A stretch of DNA of 64,000 bases. Source: Madurella fahalii (lineage: Eukaryota > Ascomycota > Sordariomycetes > Sordariales). The notes under the pieces were generated by a model that made no database searches, was not told where the DNA came from, and saw nothing but the letters and a program-made list of their open reading frames with translations. Made by a program: the position numbers and the translations under genes. The stretch spans positions 5,419,001 through 5,483,000 of the forward strand of contig CM056875.1 in assembly GCA_029876055.1 (NCBI GenBank), in the 5' to 3' direction. Positions 1 to 12,037 of the stretch are shown piece by piece (the stretch's first letter is position 1; each line of letters begins with the position of its first letter).

Positions 1-425
1 TGTCGTCTTCCGGTGGGCTGGGGAGCGCCGGGTCATCGCCTACCGCGAGTAGGGGGAGGTCTTGGTCTGATGGGAGTGGCGGTGGCGGTGGCGGTGGGGA
101 GGAGGATGCTGGTGGTGCGCGCAGGAGGGAGAGGGAGAAGGAGCTCATGAGGCATGGCATGTCGTTGAGGACGGTTGACTGCGCGATTTGCACCGAGGTG
201 TTGGAGGTTCCTGTGGTGAGAGCTACAAGAGGAGTCAAGGACGCTCCCGGGTCGCCGAGTTCGGCGGCGCCGGCGACCGGTGCGGGCGGGTTGGTAGGTG
301 TCTTTGCTAGGAGGGCGTACATGGTTACACCGTGCCGGCATATCTTTCATACCAAGTGTTTGGAGGGATGGTTTAGGTATAAACTGCAGTGTCCGATCTG
401 TCGGGAGGAGCTGCCGCCTTTGTAG
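1..425 (+). CDS. TUL1: Dsc/Tul1-type Golgi RING E3 ubiquitin ligase, C-terminal part (5' end outside window)
   Basis: Only the last 141 codons or so are present; the frame is open from base 3 and stops at 423-425. The visible protein starts with a Ser/Gly-rich linker and a charged stretch (REREKEL) and ends with a RING-H2 finger: CAIC, then CRHIFHTKCLEGW, then CPIC, ending in ELPPL. The phrase YMVTPCRHIFHTKCLEGW and a C-terminus directly after the last RING cysteines are characteristic of yeast Tul1 and fungal Dsc1/DscA. In that family the protein is a multi-pass Golgi/endosome membrane E3 that ubiquitinates membrane proteins and, in several fungi, drives SREBP cleavage. The transmembrane part lies upstream of the window and cannot be checked. 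An insertion of about 40 residues rich in Ala, Gly and Ser separates the first CxxC pair from the second half of the RING; this is longer than in yeast. An unrelated RING-H2 protein is possible but less likely. Confidence 0.8.
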   Translation, partial: SSSGGLGSAGSSPTASRGRSWSDGSGGGGGGGEEDAGGARRREREKELMRHGMSLRTVDCAICTEVLEVPVVRATRGVKDAPGSPSSAAPATGAGGLVGVFARRAYMVTPCRHIFHTKCLEGWFRYKLQCPICREELPPL

Positions 426-1971
426 ATACCAAGATAGACACGGGATAGAAGTATCACGGATAGGGCTGGACGGTTATTGGTAGGGGACGGGGACCTCTCT
501 CCACGTTTTGGGTTTTTGGTCATGCCCTATGGACTGTACTTGTACAACAAATAGGTTGATGGTGGGCGTGTTATGCCCTGTAGCGTCTATAGCGAGGGGG
601 GGGGGGGTTCTCGCCTCATAGCGATTATGTCTATTAATTCAACCTCGATCGCATTCTTGGTCTGAAAGAAACCTCGTCTTGCCCTGGCATTTTCGGAGTC
701 TTCATCCGTCGATCACTACCGAGGCACTTAATACTGGCTGGATGTGGAGAATTGTCTGCTGTGATCAACAGGGACTGGCGGGGATTGAGGCGATCCGTTC
801 CACACAAAGTTAACGACGGTTGGCCAGCATGTCGGGTACGTATGTCCGCTGAGAGCTGTTTGGTGAGCAGGCCGAGTCCGCGTCCGTTACGTATTTGCCG
901 CATCATGCCTCCTTAGAACGGCGGACTTGGTAGATGCGGCGCGCGTTGTCTTCAAACATCTTTTGCCTAGCCCATTCCGATGGACCGGGCTCGTTGGCTT
1001 TGCTAGTCGTCCGTCTACTGTGTGTGAGATTTGACAAGGCGTCGATGGGCCCCAGGATCCTTCCACCGCCCACGGATTCTTCGATGTGGAGATTGGATCT
1101 CGGTTATCTGGGAGGTGATCTCGCGCTATTGTCCGGGAAGGGAAGCGAAGCAGGGTCTGGATCAAGCTCGCGGCACGGATTCCCCTTTCTCGGACTCGCG
1201 TTCCCGTATATTTTGGGAGCCGTTATCTCCCTAGGCCAGGCCAGCATCTGCGCAACCTCAACTGCCCTGCCCTACCCTGCGCATCGTTCTATTCTATTTC
1301 AAAACAGCACAAAGGATGCGGTCGTCCACGGCCGGCTCCAGCGGCACAAGATGGGTGGCTCACCAAGACTCGTAGGAGGGGTCGTCAATCAACACGTTCC
1401 CCACCACCCCACCGGCGCATTCAAATCTCAGACGGCACACGCTAAATTTGGGCGGTTTTGGGCGCGATTCGGCCCGCTGATAGGCCGCCTGTTTCAATTT
1501 CCAGGGTCGACGGCTCGGCAGCCCCACAGCTTATGACGACATGATCGACAGGCGACCTTTACCCTGAATGACTGACCCCTCCAACGACGGGGCACGGCAG
1601 CGGGGGACTTGTTGGTTTCGCATTTGTTGTTTCTGTTAGACGGAGGAAGAGGGCATTCCACTAAGGGAGCAGTGGAGTTATCTTGGACGTTGTGCCATTT
1701 AATTGCCGCAGTAGACCGTCCCCTGCCTGTTCTTTTTTGGGCTGTTGGGTTATTTGCTCTTCAGAGTTTCCGACGCAACGACGTACAGTCTGACTACCGT
1801 AGAGGGGGTACGGGCACCGAACCCACTACTGTTTCCAATCCACCTTACCCTTACACATCTCCTTGCTTCAACGGTAGACGATCTCGCTCCCCGAGCCTCG
1901 ACATTCTCACAACCGAGGAGAGTAATACAATACGATAATCTAGAAAAAGCAAAAACCGCAAAACCGTCACA
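426..1971. other. Intergenic, 1.5 kb
   Basis: Holds the 3' flank of the RING E3 gene and the promoter and leader of the HAD phosphatase gene. A G-run lies near 596-608. A 200-codon open frame at 934-1536 has no domain-like composition and overlaps frames on the other strand, so I do not call it. No RNA gene seen. Confidence 0.6.
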
Positions 1972-2774
1972 ATGGCCAAGGTGAGCCCTTCCATCCAGTA
2001 CCACGCCCGCGACCCTCACCAGGGAACTGACAAATGCCTTAGATAAACACCATCCTCCTCGACTGCGACAACACGCTCGTCCTATCGGAGGAACTCGCCT
2101 TCGAAGGCTGCGCCGACCTCATCAACGAAATCACCACGGCCAAGAAGGTCCCCCTGCCGGCGCCGTTCACCGGGGAATCGCTCATCATTGAGTTCGTCGG
2201 CCAAAACTTCCGCGGCATGATGCTCTCTCTGCAGAAGCGCTACGGCTTTGACATGACGCAAGACGAGCTGGAGGACTATGTCCGCCGCGAGGAGGACGTG
2301 GTCATCGCTAAGCTCAAGGAGAAGCTCGTCTCGTGCCCCGGCGTCGACGCCGTGCTCGAACGGCTCGCTGCGTCGGGCAAGTACAAGCTCGCCGTGGTGA
2401 GCAGCTCGGCGCTGAGGCGCGTCAAGGCGAGCGTGGAAAAGGTCGGGCAGGACAAGTACTTTGGCGGGGACATCTTCAGCGCGGCGTCGAGTCTACCCAA
2501 GCCGACGAGCAAGCCGGACCCGGCCATCTATTTGCATGCCATGAAGACGCTGGGCAAGACGGCCGAGGAGTGTGTTGCCGTGGAGGATAGCAAGAGCGGG
2601 ACATTGAGTGGCGCCCGAGCTGGTATCAAAGTGATTGGCTATGTTGGGCCTTATAAGGAGGCCGAGAGGGAGAAGATGGTCAAGGTCTTGACTGAGGCCG
2701 GGGCCGCGGTCATTATGCATGACTGGAGCGAGTTTGATGAATGCTTGGCTAAGATCGAAAGTGGGAGTGCTTAA
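1972..2774 (+). CDS. HAD-superfamily hydrolase (phosphoglycolate phosphatase/beta-phosphoglucomutase-like)
   Basis: Two exons, 1972-1980 and 2043-2774; the first exon codes only Met-Ala-Lys, then a 62-nt intron (GTGAGC...TTAG). The product is 246 residues, normal for a subfamily I HAD enzyme with a helical cap. Motif I is LLDCDNTLV with the nucleophile Asp10 and acid/base Asp12; motif II is VVSSSALRR; the motif III lysine is in KPTSKPDPAIY; motif IV is VEDSKSG. The cap lies between about residues 20 and 90. Such enzymes remove phosphate from small metabolites (phosphoglycolate, sugar phosphates) in the cytosol; the substrate cannot be told from sequence. The start was chosen because the conserved motif I begins only seven residues after MAK, and without the tiny exon the frame has no start upstream of motif I. 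Confidence 0.85.
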
Positions 2775-2880
2775 AGAGAGCACTGTGTCTCATTTTTACA
2801 TGGGGTGGAAAGAGCAGCTAGATGTAGATGTTTCTTAGACCGCGCCAGAGCATGGTGTTGGGAAACAGGGGCCATTAGTT

Positions 2881-4702
2881 TCATTTCCGCCAGTCCATCA
2901 GGTAACTATTTACACTCTGCAGAGTCGCCCTACTCGGGTTAGCATCCGGTATCGTCGTCATTATGTGCCCAAGCTTCACCCTGATCGCGGTCTTGTTAAA
3001 CGACTCTCTCTCATCGCCTGTCCGCACATTCCCAGAAGGGTCAAAACACCAGCAATATATCGCGAGAGCGACACCCACGGACAAGTCTTTCCCGGACTCA
3101 CACAAAATTACCACCTTTCTCTCGGGCGTACCATTTCCACTCGTTTCAGTTTCCCTTCTCAAGAAGCGTGAGACAAACTCACAGATTTGTGGCAGCGCAT
3201 CCCTTAGTGACCGACTCGCCGCCTTGCTCTTACCAAGCCCAACCTCCATCCAAGTCGGCGATTTCACCCACGTGGCCCGCTCCGTAGACTTGGAAACCAG
3301 CGTGACCACGCAAGATCCCTCGGACAGTGCCATCTCCTTGGCCCCCAGGGTCCCAACGAAGACCCCAATACCAGACGCCACTCTCCTCAGCCCCGGGGCA
3401 GTAGCGGTAGCATCCTCCCCTTCCCCACCATCACCCTCCGCAGCCGACGACAACAACCTCGCAATCAATCCTGGTAACTCTCCCTCCGCAGCAGCCAGCA
3501 ACTCGTCCTGATGCCGCCAAAACACCGCGGGGGTCAACCCCATGGCCCAATTCTCCGTGTCGTCCCCGGCCCCCTGGATGTATCCGCGGCCTTCGGCAAT
3601 CTCAGCACCCACGCCGACCACCCGCCGCGAGCTGGTGCAGCACACCACGGGGTGGAACGGCGAGCCGTCGCCGGCGGCGAGGTCCAGCATGGCGGCATAG
3701 CCGTCCTCCCCACCAACACCACCAACATCACCCTCACCCCTTCCTTCCTCCGGAGGGGTCACCCAGAACGGGCGCAGCGGCTTGCCCCCAAGCCGCTCCC
3801 TCAGCGGCGCCGGGTCGATGGCGAGCGCGCGGAACGAGGCGACGAACCCGGGCAGGCGCGCCTCGATCTGGCTCGCCTCCGACGCCGAGACGGCGCTGCC
3901 GGGCGTGACGAGGCCGTGGGATCCGGCGAGGTCCGGGAAGAGCACCCGGTTGAGGACGCTGCACCACGTCGGGAGCGTCTTGCTCAGCGCGTCGGGCATG
4001 CCTAAAACAAGGCGCGGGTTGAGGGGTTAATGATTTGGAAAAACGGGGAGGGGGGGTGGGGTTGGGGAGAAAAAAAAGGGGGGAGCGGGGGGAACGGGGG
4101 AGAGAGTTGGGACTAACGTTTGCCTCGTCGGGTTGAGTCGATTATGATGCAGCTAGTTGGGGGTGGGATGGTTGTTAGTGAGTTGAGTTAAGTGAGTGAG
4201 CGAACGAGTTTGTGCATGTTTGATATGTAAGGTACTGAGACACGGATAGTTGCTGCTTCAAAAATAAAAATAATAATGAAAAACCCCGAATGCATGCGGT
4301 AAAAAGTCAAGACGAAATACATATTACACTGGCGGAGAGAATACTTCTAAGACCAAGCCATGCAGGTACGAACCCGTTATGCTTCCCAATCAACTCCAAC
4401 AGGTGCAGGTTCAGCCGGCGCGTGCTGAACTTCCACTGACCCGTATGCCCGTCGGTGCTCTTGAAGTAGGCGGATCCGGCCTTGAGCGCAGGGTCAATGT
4501 ACCAGCTGCCGCAGCGCTCGTTGGCGACCAGCGGGAGCTTCAACGCAGCGGCGACGTCCTCGACGAAGGATGCATCCTGGCGGATCGACCTGAGCCGGTT
4601 CGTGATGGAGAGGTTGGACCGCTTGAGGTCGCCCAGGATCCGCGAGAAGCTGTGGTTGGCCTGCTCGGGAAAGATGACCTCTGCTAATGTCGGAGGCGGC
4701 AT
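2881..4702 (-). CDS. RIT1: tRNA A64-2'-O-ribosylphosphate transferase (initiator tRNA modification)
   Basis: Three exons on the minus strand: 4702-4374, 4152-4118 and 4001-2881. Together they give 494 residues, close to the roughly 510 of yeast Rit1. The enzyme adds 2'-O-ribosyl phosphate to A64 of initiator methionine tRNA, which keeps it out of elongation. The N-terminal exon carries NRLRSIRQDASFVEDV, PLVANERCGSWYI and SAYFKSTDGHTGQW; the 35-nt second exon supplies IIIDSTRRGK; the last exon starts with MPDALSKTLPTWC. These blocks are in the order of the family. The C-terminal DUSP-like domain shows ILCESGKDLSVG and ends in GHIMTTIPDANPSRATL. Splices are GTTCGT...CTAG (221 nt, weak donor) and GTTAGT...TTAG (116 nt); phases 2 and 1 both restore the conserved motif. 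The ATG at 4702 is just before the first conserved block. The 3' end lies about 107 bp from the convergent HAD gene. Confidence 0.93.
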
Positions 4703-7700
4703 GGTAACGACTCGATGCTGCTCACCTCGCTTGCTATCTCGAAGTCCCTTGGGGCACTAGGGGGGTGGTTTGTTAAGGTGCAGGATGGAACAATTCGAGA
4801 CAAGGCTCTTGAATACTCGCTCTGATTGGGCAGTTTACAATAAGGGCCCGACCTTTTAGTGGGGCCTGGTGTAGGGCTGATATTAGGGAGGCGCTCTGGG
4901 CCGCCCCTGGGAGCATGGTACCCATAGTCTGGGTGGGTTCCAGCTCTCTTGGCTCCCCGTGATGGCTTCAAGCAAAGTGCTGGTGATGGCTTGGTAACTC
5001 ATTTGGCTACAGTCCAAGCTGGTGGGCTGAGGCATATGGCAGCTGCCGCCTCTGCTTTGTACTCTTATCTTGTCAGACAAGATCTGAGCCTACCAAAAGC
5101 TGTGCCTCGACTCAACGCACGATCGAGGCAAAGGTGGGGATTTGATCTCTTGGATTTTTATATACTGCCAGTTCGTGATGTTGTACACGCACACTTGGCT
5201 CGGATGAATCGGTGTTAAACTGCCCCTGGACCTGGACCTGGACCAGTGTGATGGCTATGTAGTAATATCTCCGATGCCATGAGCCCATGTGTAATTAGCC
5301 GGCGCATCGGGCAGCAAGAATCTCACTGCCGAGCTTAATCGATGGAACGGTGCAATTTGGCTGCTTGCCGCCTCCGTTTGAAGAGGTATGCTGCCAAGAA
5401 GGGCTAACCGTACTGCTGGGGGACTCATGGCTGTCTTGTCTCGTCTCGCAACTGACCGAGATGCGGATATGGCCAGAGTATGCCTTTGAACCCACTCCTT
5501 AACCGGCTCGTAACCACGTGTGTAACCTCGGCAGCATCGGCGCGCTCATACCTATCAATTAACATCATACACCAGCGAGTTGTTGGTGCTTGATCCCGAC
5601 CTGGATACATGCAAGAGCCGCCCACCTCACTGGCTTGGGATGTGCATGTCCAGAAAGCGTCCCGTGATTCCGATCATGACGCAGAGCTCGGATTCGATCG
5701 AGTATTGACTCACCGCCATCTGTGCGAGCTTTGCTACGTTGTATCGCGAGGGTTTTGCACGGCCCCGTTGATGAAAACTAGGCATAAAGCAACCCTGATG
5801 ACTGTAGCACAGCCCCGCGCCCCACGGCAACGAGAAACGCGAGTTGGGGAAAACGCCGATGGAGAGCTCCGTGCAGCGCTTGGTACTTTACATACAATGC
5901 ATTGTCCGTACTCTGGTTTGTGAAAGGAAAAAAAAAGATAAAAAGGAAAAAGGAAAAAGGAAAAAAAGAAACCATCACATCAGGAATTAGAACAGTCTGG
6001 GCTCGTACAGCGGTTTTCTAAACGTCGAATTCTAGAGTGAGGCCGCCTATCGCGGGAATTGGTCCCGGGAGTTTGACGTTTCGTTGGTGCCGTCTTTGGC
6101 GCTGGAACCGCCGTGTCCCGGGGCCCCGGGAGCTCACCGCTTTCTAAGATGCACCCAAGCTTTCCCCAAGAAGCAATGCCACCCCCATCTCCAGACCGTG
6201 GCGCAGCGCTTTCCGATGGAATCGATCTATCGGGAGGCAGCCAGCCCAAGAGCATCGACTCCATGCCGGATAACGACAAATGACAGTGAGAAATCAAGCC
6301 GGTACCTTGGCTGTTGTGCCAAAGCCCTCCGTGAAGCTGAATCCACGTGCGTAAGTGGGAACACGATCGTTTGCCCGGCCCGGGAAGACTGAAACATCGG
6401 GGCCGGTGTGATTGCTTCGGCACTTGCCGTGCAAGTCAATATCCCTTTTGGGTATCAAGTTTCAATCCGCCCGCCGGCGTAATTCCACCCTCCGGGCGCG
6501 CGATCGGGATGGGCACCTCATGATTCGGGGGTAAGCCGGCCGATCAAGGAGAACCACCACGCGCGCGTTCCGTCTCAGCCAAATGCAAAGAGAATAAGAT
6601 GAAGCTGCACTGGCAACTGCAGGAATCATCTGTCCGCTGCATGAAATTGCTGTTCTGCGGTAGCGCAGGATGCTGCCTGCATCGATCGAATGCGAGGTCA
6701 GTAGTCGGGGCCAATTGGCACTGGGAGCCCGGGACGCGAGATGGTCCAACCCTGGCTGCGGATATGCCGTAGGGCTGAAAAGGAGGGGGCCGTTTTCTTC
6801 TGGAATGGACCGTGCCTCTTGGACCCCGCGGGCCCGTCACTCAGGAAATGCATTTTCCTTGTCGGGTTACCTACCCAAGGGATTGGCGGAAACGGCCCGG
6901 CCGGGGGCTCCGTGGTGGTGAGCTGTCTCTCGGGACACGGCGAATTGTGCCTGCTGGAGCGAGATAACGCAGCCAGGGGGGGGCGGTACGGTACTGTACA
7001 CAGTGGCGGACGCAACGCGATTGCGAGCAGAAACAGACTAATAGAAACAGGAGCAACAGTCCACCGCATGCACGGGGACAGTATCCGGCGAATGGACAAG
7101 CGGCGAAATATACAAGACGGGACGATCGCGACAGAGGGCAACTCGCCTCTTCGCATAGGAACGTGTCGCGGCTGCGTCATAACTGTCGCCGGCGGGCTGC
7201 ACCAGTGACGACGCCGCCCACCGTGGAGATGAGGGTGGCGGGGCAGATTGCGGCCTTGGCCTCTTTTCCCTATGTTTCCTAGCTTACGAGCCAAGAAGCG
7301 CAGCGAGCTCTTTTCCCGCGCTCTCGACCTCGGTGATGAATCCATGATGGTGCAGCTCGCAGGCCGCGAGGCGCAAGGCGGTGCCTCATTAGCCTGGCGA
7401 CCGAAGAGTTTCCCTGTGGCTTTGCACGGCCTGCTTTTTCTGGGGTTGACATTCCCTCCTTCCCAGTCAAGTTTCGACTCTCCCGGGATGGGCAGTGGGA
7501 GGGGAGCAAATGCAACCCCCGGCGCACCGTCAGCGAGAATATCGGCAATCAATTACAAACCCCGTCATCCAATGCCCGGCCACGGAAGCCAGCCACCAAG
7601 TGAGACGACGAGAGGTAACCTTGTAGGCCGTGTGGCACCCCGGTCGCCGGAACGAGAGTCGTACTCGCCCACCCTGATAGGTGCTGTAAGTACCGTCCCA

Positions 7701-8327
7701 ATTTGAAGTTCAAGCGAGTCCGGAAAAAAGTTGCTCAGGCGTGCAAATTCCGTGATAGGAAGGCAGCCATTCAGGTGTGCGCACACGACGTTTGCCCCGT
7801 CACGGTAAAGATGGCTACGCAGCACCTATCCACGAGATCCCATTCTCCCGGACTTGATCCCGTCGCCGTGGGCGGGAGGCGTGGGGCAGAGTAGTGAGTG
7901 TATTCCACGCACTCATACGTGCAGTGTAGGCGCATACCCCTGTCCCTGCCCCTCCCCCTGCCCATGCCCGTCTCGTGAGGACAGCCCCAGTGGAAACAAG
8001 CTAGGCCGGGCCGCCCTCACTCCCCTGCAAGAATAAAAGTGGGCGGGATAGAGGGCTGCAGAAGGTTACAATACAAGGGGGCTGCGGCAGGGACCGTCAA
8101 GTGCCAAAGCCGAACTTTTTAAAAGTCAAGAGACGGGAACCTTCGCTGCGCCCCTTGTCTTCACCCCCTTCAACGATATTCTCTCAGCTGGACGAGCGTC
8201 GGCTTTACTTGCACTCATCATTAGCACACTTCTGAATCGACAGTCTTCCGGTTCTCACCGCAGCAAGTCTTCTCAACACTGGATGACCAGCCTGCTCATC
8301 GCCTGAACCATCTCAGCTGGCCCCAGG
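4703..8327. other. Intergenic, 3.6 kb, between RIT1 and the Zn2Cys6 factor
   Basis: Serves as the upstream region of two divergent genes. It contains GC-rich stretches (6.0-7.6 kb), a purine-rich tract near 5923-5970, and a C/T-rich tract near 7935-7975. Long overlapping open frames on both strands at 6.5-7.7 kb reflect base composition; none has domain-like sequence. I see no tRNA, transposon or CRISPR-like structure. Confidence 0.55.
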
Positions 8328-10844
8328 ATGTGGGCAGGGAGTGGCGACATCGAGGCCAGGCGTGCTTTAGCTTCTTTCTCGCCACACCGGTCGAGCTACG
8401 GAACCACCCAGGCACCGCAATTGGTTGCGGATGAGCCGCCGGCGCGGAGGGCATCCGAGAGTGACGGTGCAAATCATTCGAGTTCGCTGGCATCGCAGAA
8501 CCCCAGCACCATGGCATCGTTGACGCGCAACCCCCCCGCGGCAGCTTCAGCCGTCAACGGCGCTTCCGAAGACGCCGCGCAGAGGCCCAGGCGCGCCAGG
8601 ACGAGCAAGCCAAAGGTCAAGACGGGGTGTAACAATTGCAAGTAAGGGACTCCCCTGTTCCCCCAAGAGATCGCAAACGGTCCGAAGCGGCCTCGAGAGG
8701 CCCCAAAGCGGCCCTGAGCGATCGCAAGTGATCTCTATTGTCATGCACGTTGGTGGCGCTGACAATTCACCCCCCCGCGCAGGCAGAGGAGAATCAAATG
8801 CGACGAGAAGAGGCCCGCGTGCGCAAACTGCATCCGTTCTAAAAAGACATGCTCCGGCTACCCGCCGCCGCCTCGGAGCGCGAGACCCTTTGAGGAGGTC
8901 AAGATCGCACCGAAGCCCCTTGTGGCAGCGGGTGCGCCACCGCCGGGTCGCGGGTCCGTCCATCTTCCCCCTAAACGAGTCACGAAATACAAACCGCATG
9001 CCACGCCGCCTCTGACGCCCATTACACCGCAGGCGGTGATGATGATGATGATGCGTCATCCCTCCGCGAACCTCCCGTTTGGTGACCAAGAAGGCCAGTA
9101 TTTCCAGCTGTTCCGCGAGCAGACGGCAAGCGAGCTCTCTGGCTTCTTCGACTCGGCGTTTTGGACACGCAGTGTCCTGCAAGAATGCCACTCCGCATCA
9201 CCCATCCGCCATGCCGTGGTCGCATTGGGCGCATTATACAAGACGCTAGAGAAATCGAATGAATCGCCGCCGGGATCGCCGTTCACCGAGCGGGATCCCG
9301 CTGATAACGCGCGTCGGCACTGGGAGATGGCGTTCAAGCAATACTCCCATGCCCTCAACGCGCTGGTCAGGACCGACTCGGGCGAGACCATCTCTCACAG
9401 GACGAGGTTAATGGCCAACGTGCTGCTAGCCTGCTTCGACTCTTTTGTCGGCGACCACAGACAAGCCATCGTGCAGATCCAGACCGGGTTGGGGCTGCTA
9501 GAGCGGCTACGCGCCGAGAGGAGGCGGGCCTTCCTCGCCCCGCCTGAGGAGCCGGTCGAGGAGGAACTCACCCAAATGTTCACCCGACTCGCGATACAAG
9601 CCAAATCCTATGACATGGCCTTCCACTTCCCCCAGCCGTGGGTCGTGCGGCTGACGGCGCCGTCAAATCAGGGGCAGGACCCCAGCTCGCCGGCGTCCGA
9701 CGCCTCGTCGCCGATATCCGTCAGCCAAAACCCCATCCCGGATCGGTTCGCGTCCGTCATGGAGGCGCGCGTGGCGTGGGACAAGCTCTGCGAGCGCATC
9801 TTCCGCTTCACCGAGACCATGTTCGCCTACGCCCAGAACGGCGTCATGGGCGTGCTGCCCACCTCGCTGCAGCACTACGGCGTCTCGTTCAAGACGGACA
9901 TCGAGGCCTGGTCCCAGGCCTTTGACCACATCCTTGCCTCGCGCACCGCGCCCGGGGTGAGTAGCCAGGAGAAGGCCGGCATCGCCGTGCTGAAGATGTT
10001 CCAGATCATGGGCAAGATCCTGTTCATGATGACGTTTAGCGACAGCGAGATGCACTTTGACAACTTCACGCCCCTCTTCCAGGCCATCGTCGACCTCGCG
10101 CTCGAGGTAGTGGGCGACGAGGAGCGGAGGGCCGCCGCCCGCCGCTGCCCGGACCCGGGCTTCTGCCGCCACAGGCTGCCTTCGCAGCGCCACGAGCCCG
10201 ACATATTTGGCGGGCACGAGTATGCCGCGCGGCACATCAAGCCGAGCTTTAGTGCAGACTTGGGCATTGTCCCACCGCTGTATGTTGTCGCCACGAAGTG
10301 CCGCGACCCGAGGATCCGGCGGCAGGCGATTCAGCTGCTCCGGAGCAGCGCCAGGAGGGAAGGGATGTGGGACAGCGAGCTGACGGCGCGGATCGGCATG
10401 TGGATTGCCGAGATTGAGGAGGAGGCCGACGAGGCCGACGATGAGCTCGACAGCTCCCCCAACCGCTATTTCGGCGCTACCAGGATGCCCACGCCCGGCG
10501 CGAGCCCGGTGCAGGCCATGTCGAGGCCGTCGACGTCGACGTCAGCGAACGGCGGGAGTCCCCTCGCTTCTCACCTGTCAGACTTTGGGGATAGCCCGCT
10601 CGGGCCTGGGGGCAACGCCAAGGGGTTGAGTGTCGCTGCTGCCGTCGGCAACGGCGGTGCGGTGGCGCCCCGGCTTCAGCAACGGCAGCAGCAGAAGAAG
10701 GTGATTCCCGAGAATAAGCGGGTCATGGTCCGGGCGGTCGAGTTTGACCTGCGCGAGCGCTCGGCAGTGATTCAGCTTGGCTCGAGGAATTTGAAGACAG
10801 GAACGCCGGATCTGAAGACAAGAGTTACGAGGATTACGTGGTGA
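8328..10844 (+). CDS. Zn(II)2Cys6 fungal transcription factor
   Basis: Two exons, 8328-8641 and 8783-10844, joined over a 141-nt intron (GTAAGG...GCAG) that falls inside the zinc cluster. The splice gives CNNCKQRRIKC followed by six residues, CANC, six residues and C, a canonical C-x2-C-x6-C-x6-C-x2-C-x6-C cluster at about residues 101-127, preceded by a basic stretch (PRRARTSKPKVK). The remainder (791 residues in all) resembles the fungal-specific regulatory domain, with FGDQEGQYFQLFREQTASEL opening the helical region and LMANVLLACFDSFVGD further on. The C-terminal third is Ser/Pro/Gly-rich and disordered-looking, ending in a conserved-looking basic tail. It should be a nuclear sequence-specific regulator; the target pathway cannot be read from sequence. 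The start could instead be Met at 8512, which keeps the zinc cluster. A Met-rich run (MMMMM) at about residue 185 comes from a GAT repeat. Confidence 0.85.
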
Positions 10845-12037
10845 TACGATTGCTTGTTCGTGTTGTTGATGTTACCGCCGCGGCCGCCGCTGCTGCTGCT
10901 GCTGTTAGTGTTGTTGCTGTTCATGCTTTAACTTTCTTTCTTTTTTTTTTCCGGCGCATGCGTTCCGTTCACTTCTGATATACCCACAGCTGGATTGCTT
11001 TGAGTGGATACGTATGGATGATGATATAACTCGCGCGGATTTAGGAATCTGGAAGCGAAACCAACGAGCGAGGGAAAGAAAGAAAAAAAGACGAAATGGG
11101 TCACGTTGGATCACAGATGCGGAGAGAAACTTCGACATATAAGACGAGCTTGGATCTCAGTCGGTCGCTGTCTTCTTAAATTGGAGTGCATTCGATTCTG
11201 CTTATTTAGGAGGGGGGAGGAGGCAGTGGAAGAAGGGGTTGAAAGAGATGGGGGGGGGGACGGAGGCTTCATTTTCTCCCTTGGAAGATCTGGTTATCTG
11301 ACGAGATGGGTTGAAACCAGCCGGAGTGCAACCTACGACGGAAACGTCAAAAGTGAAGTAAGTCTAGGTCGTTGGCTGGGCGCCGATGATCCTTCTCCGT
11401 TCTCTGCCACCCCCTTCAACACTACTTTATCCCGCTCCATTCTTGTTTACGCTCTCTACCTATCGAGTCCAAGGGGCTCTTGTTTGGAGCGAAAATTTTT
11501 ATTGGGAGGCGGGGCCTGCGGTCCCTTGTTTGAATGTTAGTGTATAATAAAACAAAAAGAATTGCGCCGTCTCGGGTCCTGCTCTGGAGTGATTGTGAGG
11601 CACGAGAGCGATGTCAAGGCACAGAAAGAAGAAGCAAACCCAGGCTCTAAGTGCAGGCCACAGCCAAACAAGCCAATTGTATTATCTCTATAGCGAGCTG
11701 CTACCGTGACCATAATCGTCGTTGTCGTCCTTCTCCGACTCATTGATCGTCAATCTCATGATGGAAAATAAGTTACCACTCCGCCGCCGCCACCATCATC
11801 ATCAGCCAAGCAATGTTTCAAGAAGAAATCCAACCCCAGCCTCCCCATATCTTCCGTATCCTCAACTCCTCTCTTCCCTCCTTGCCTACCACTGAAAGAA
11901 AAAGAGAACGAGAAAAGAAAAGAAAAGCGCGAATCTCATAAGAACTCCAGAAACGCCCCAGTCATGATTGTAGTATGTAATATGTGCCAAGTAACGGAGA
12001 AAATCAGAAAACACGCTTGAGCATAAAAACCGCGGGA
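10845..12037. other. Intergenic between convergent genes, 1.2 kb
   Basis: Contains the 3' flanks of the zinc-cluster factor and the J-protein gene. A (CTG)-like run follows the first stop near 10882-10905 and a T-run near 10934-10949. No open frame here has domain-like composition. Confidence 0.55.

Noticed and set aside
934..1536. 200-codon plus-strand frame upstream of the HAD gene
   Set aside because: Lies in intergenic DNA without motif or convincing context; overlapped by other frames.
6698..7552. 284-codon minus-strand frame
   Set aside because: No domain, biased composition, and equally long frames on the other strand; no splice-linked neighbours.
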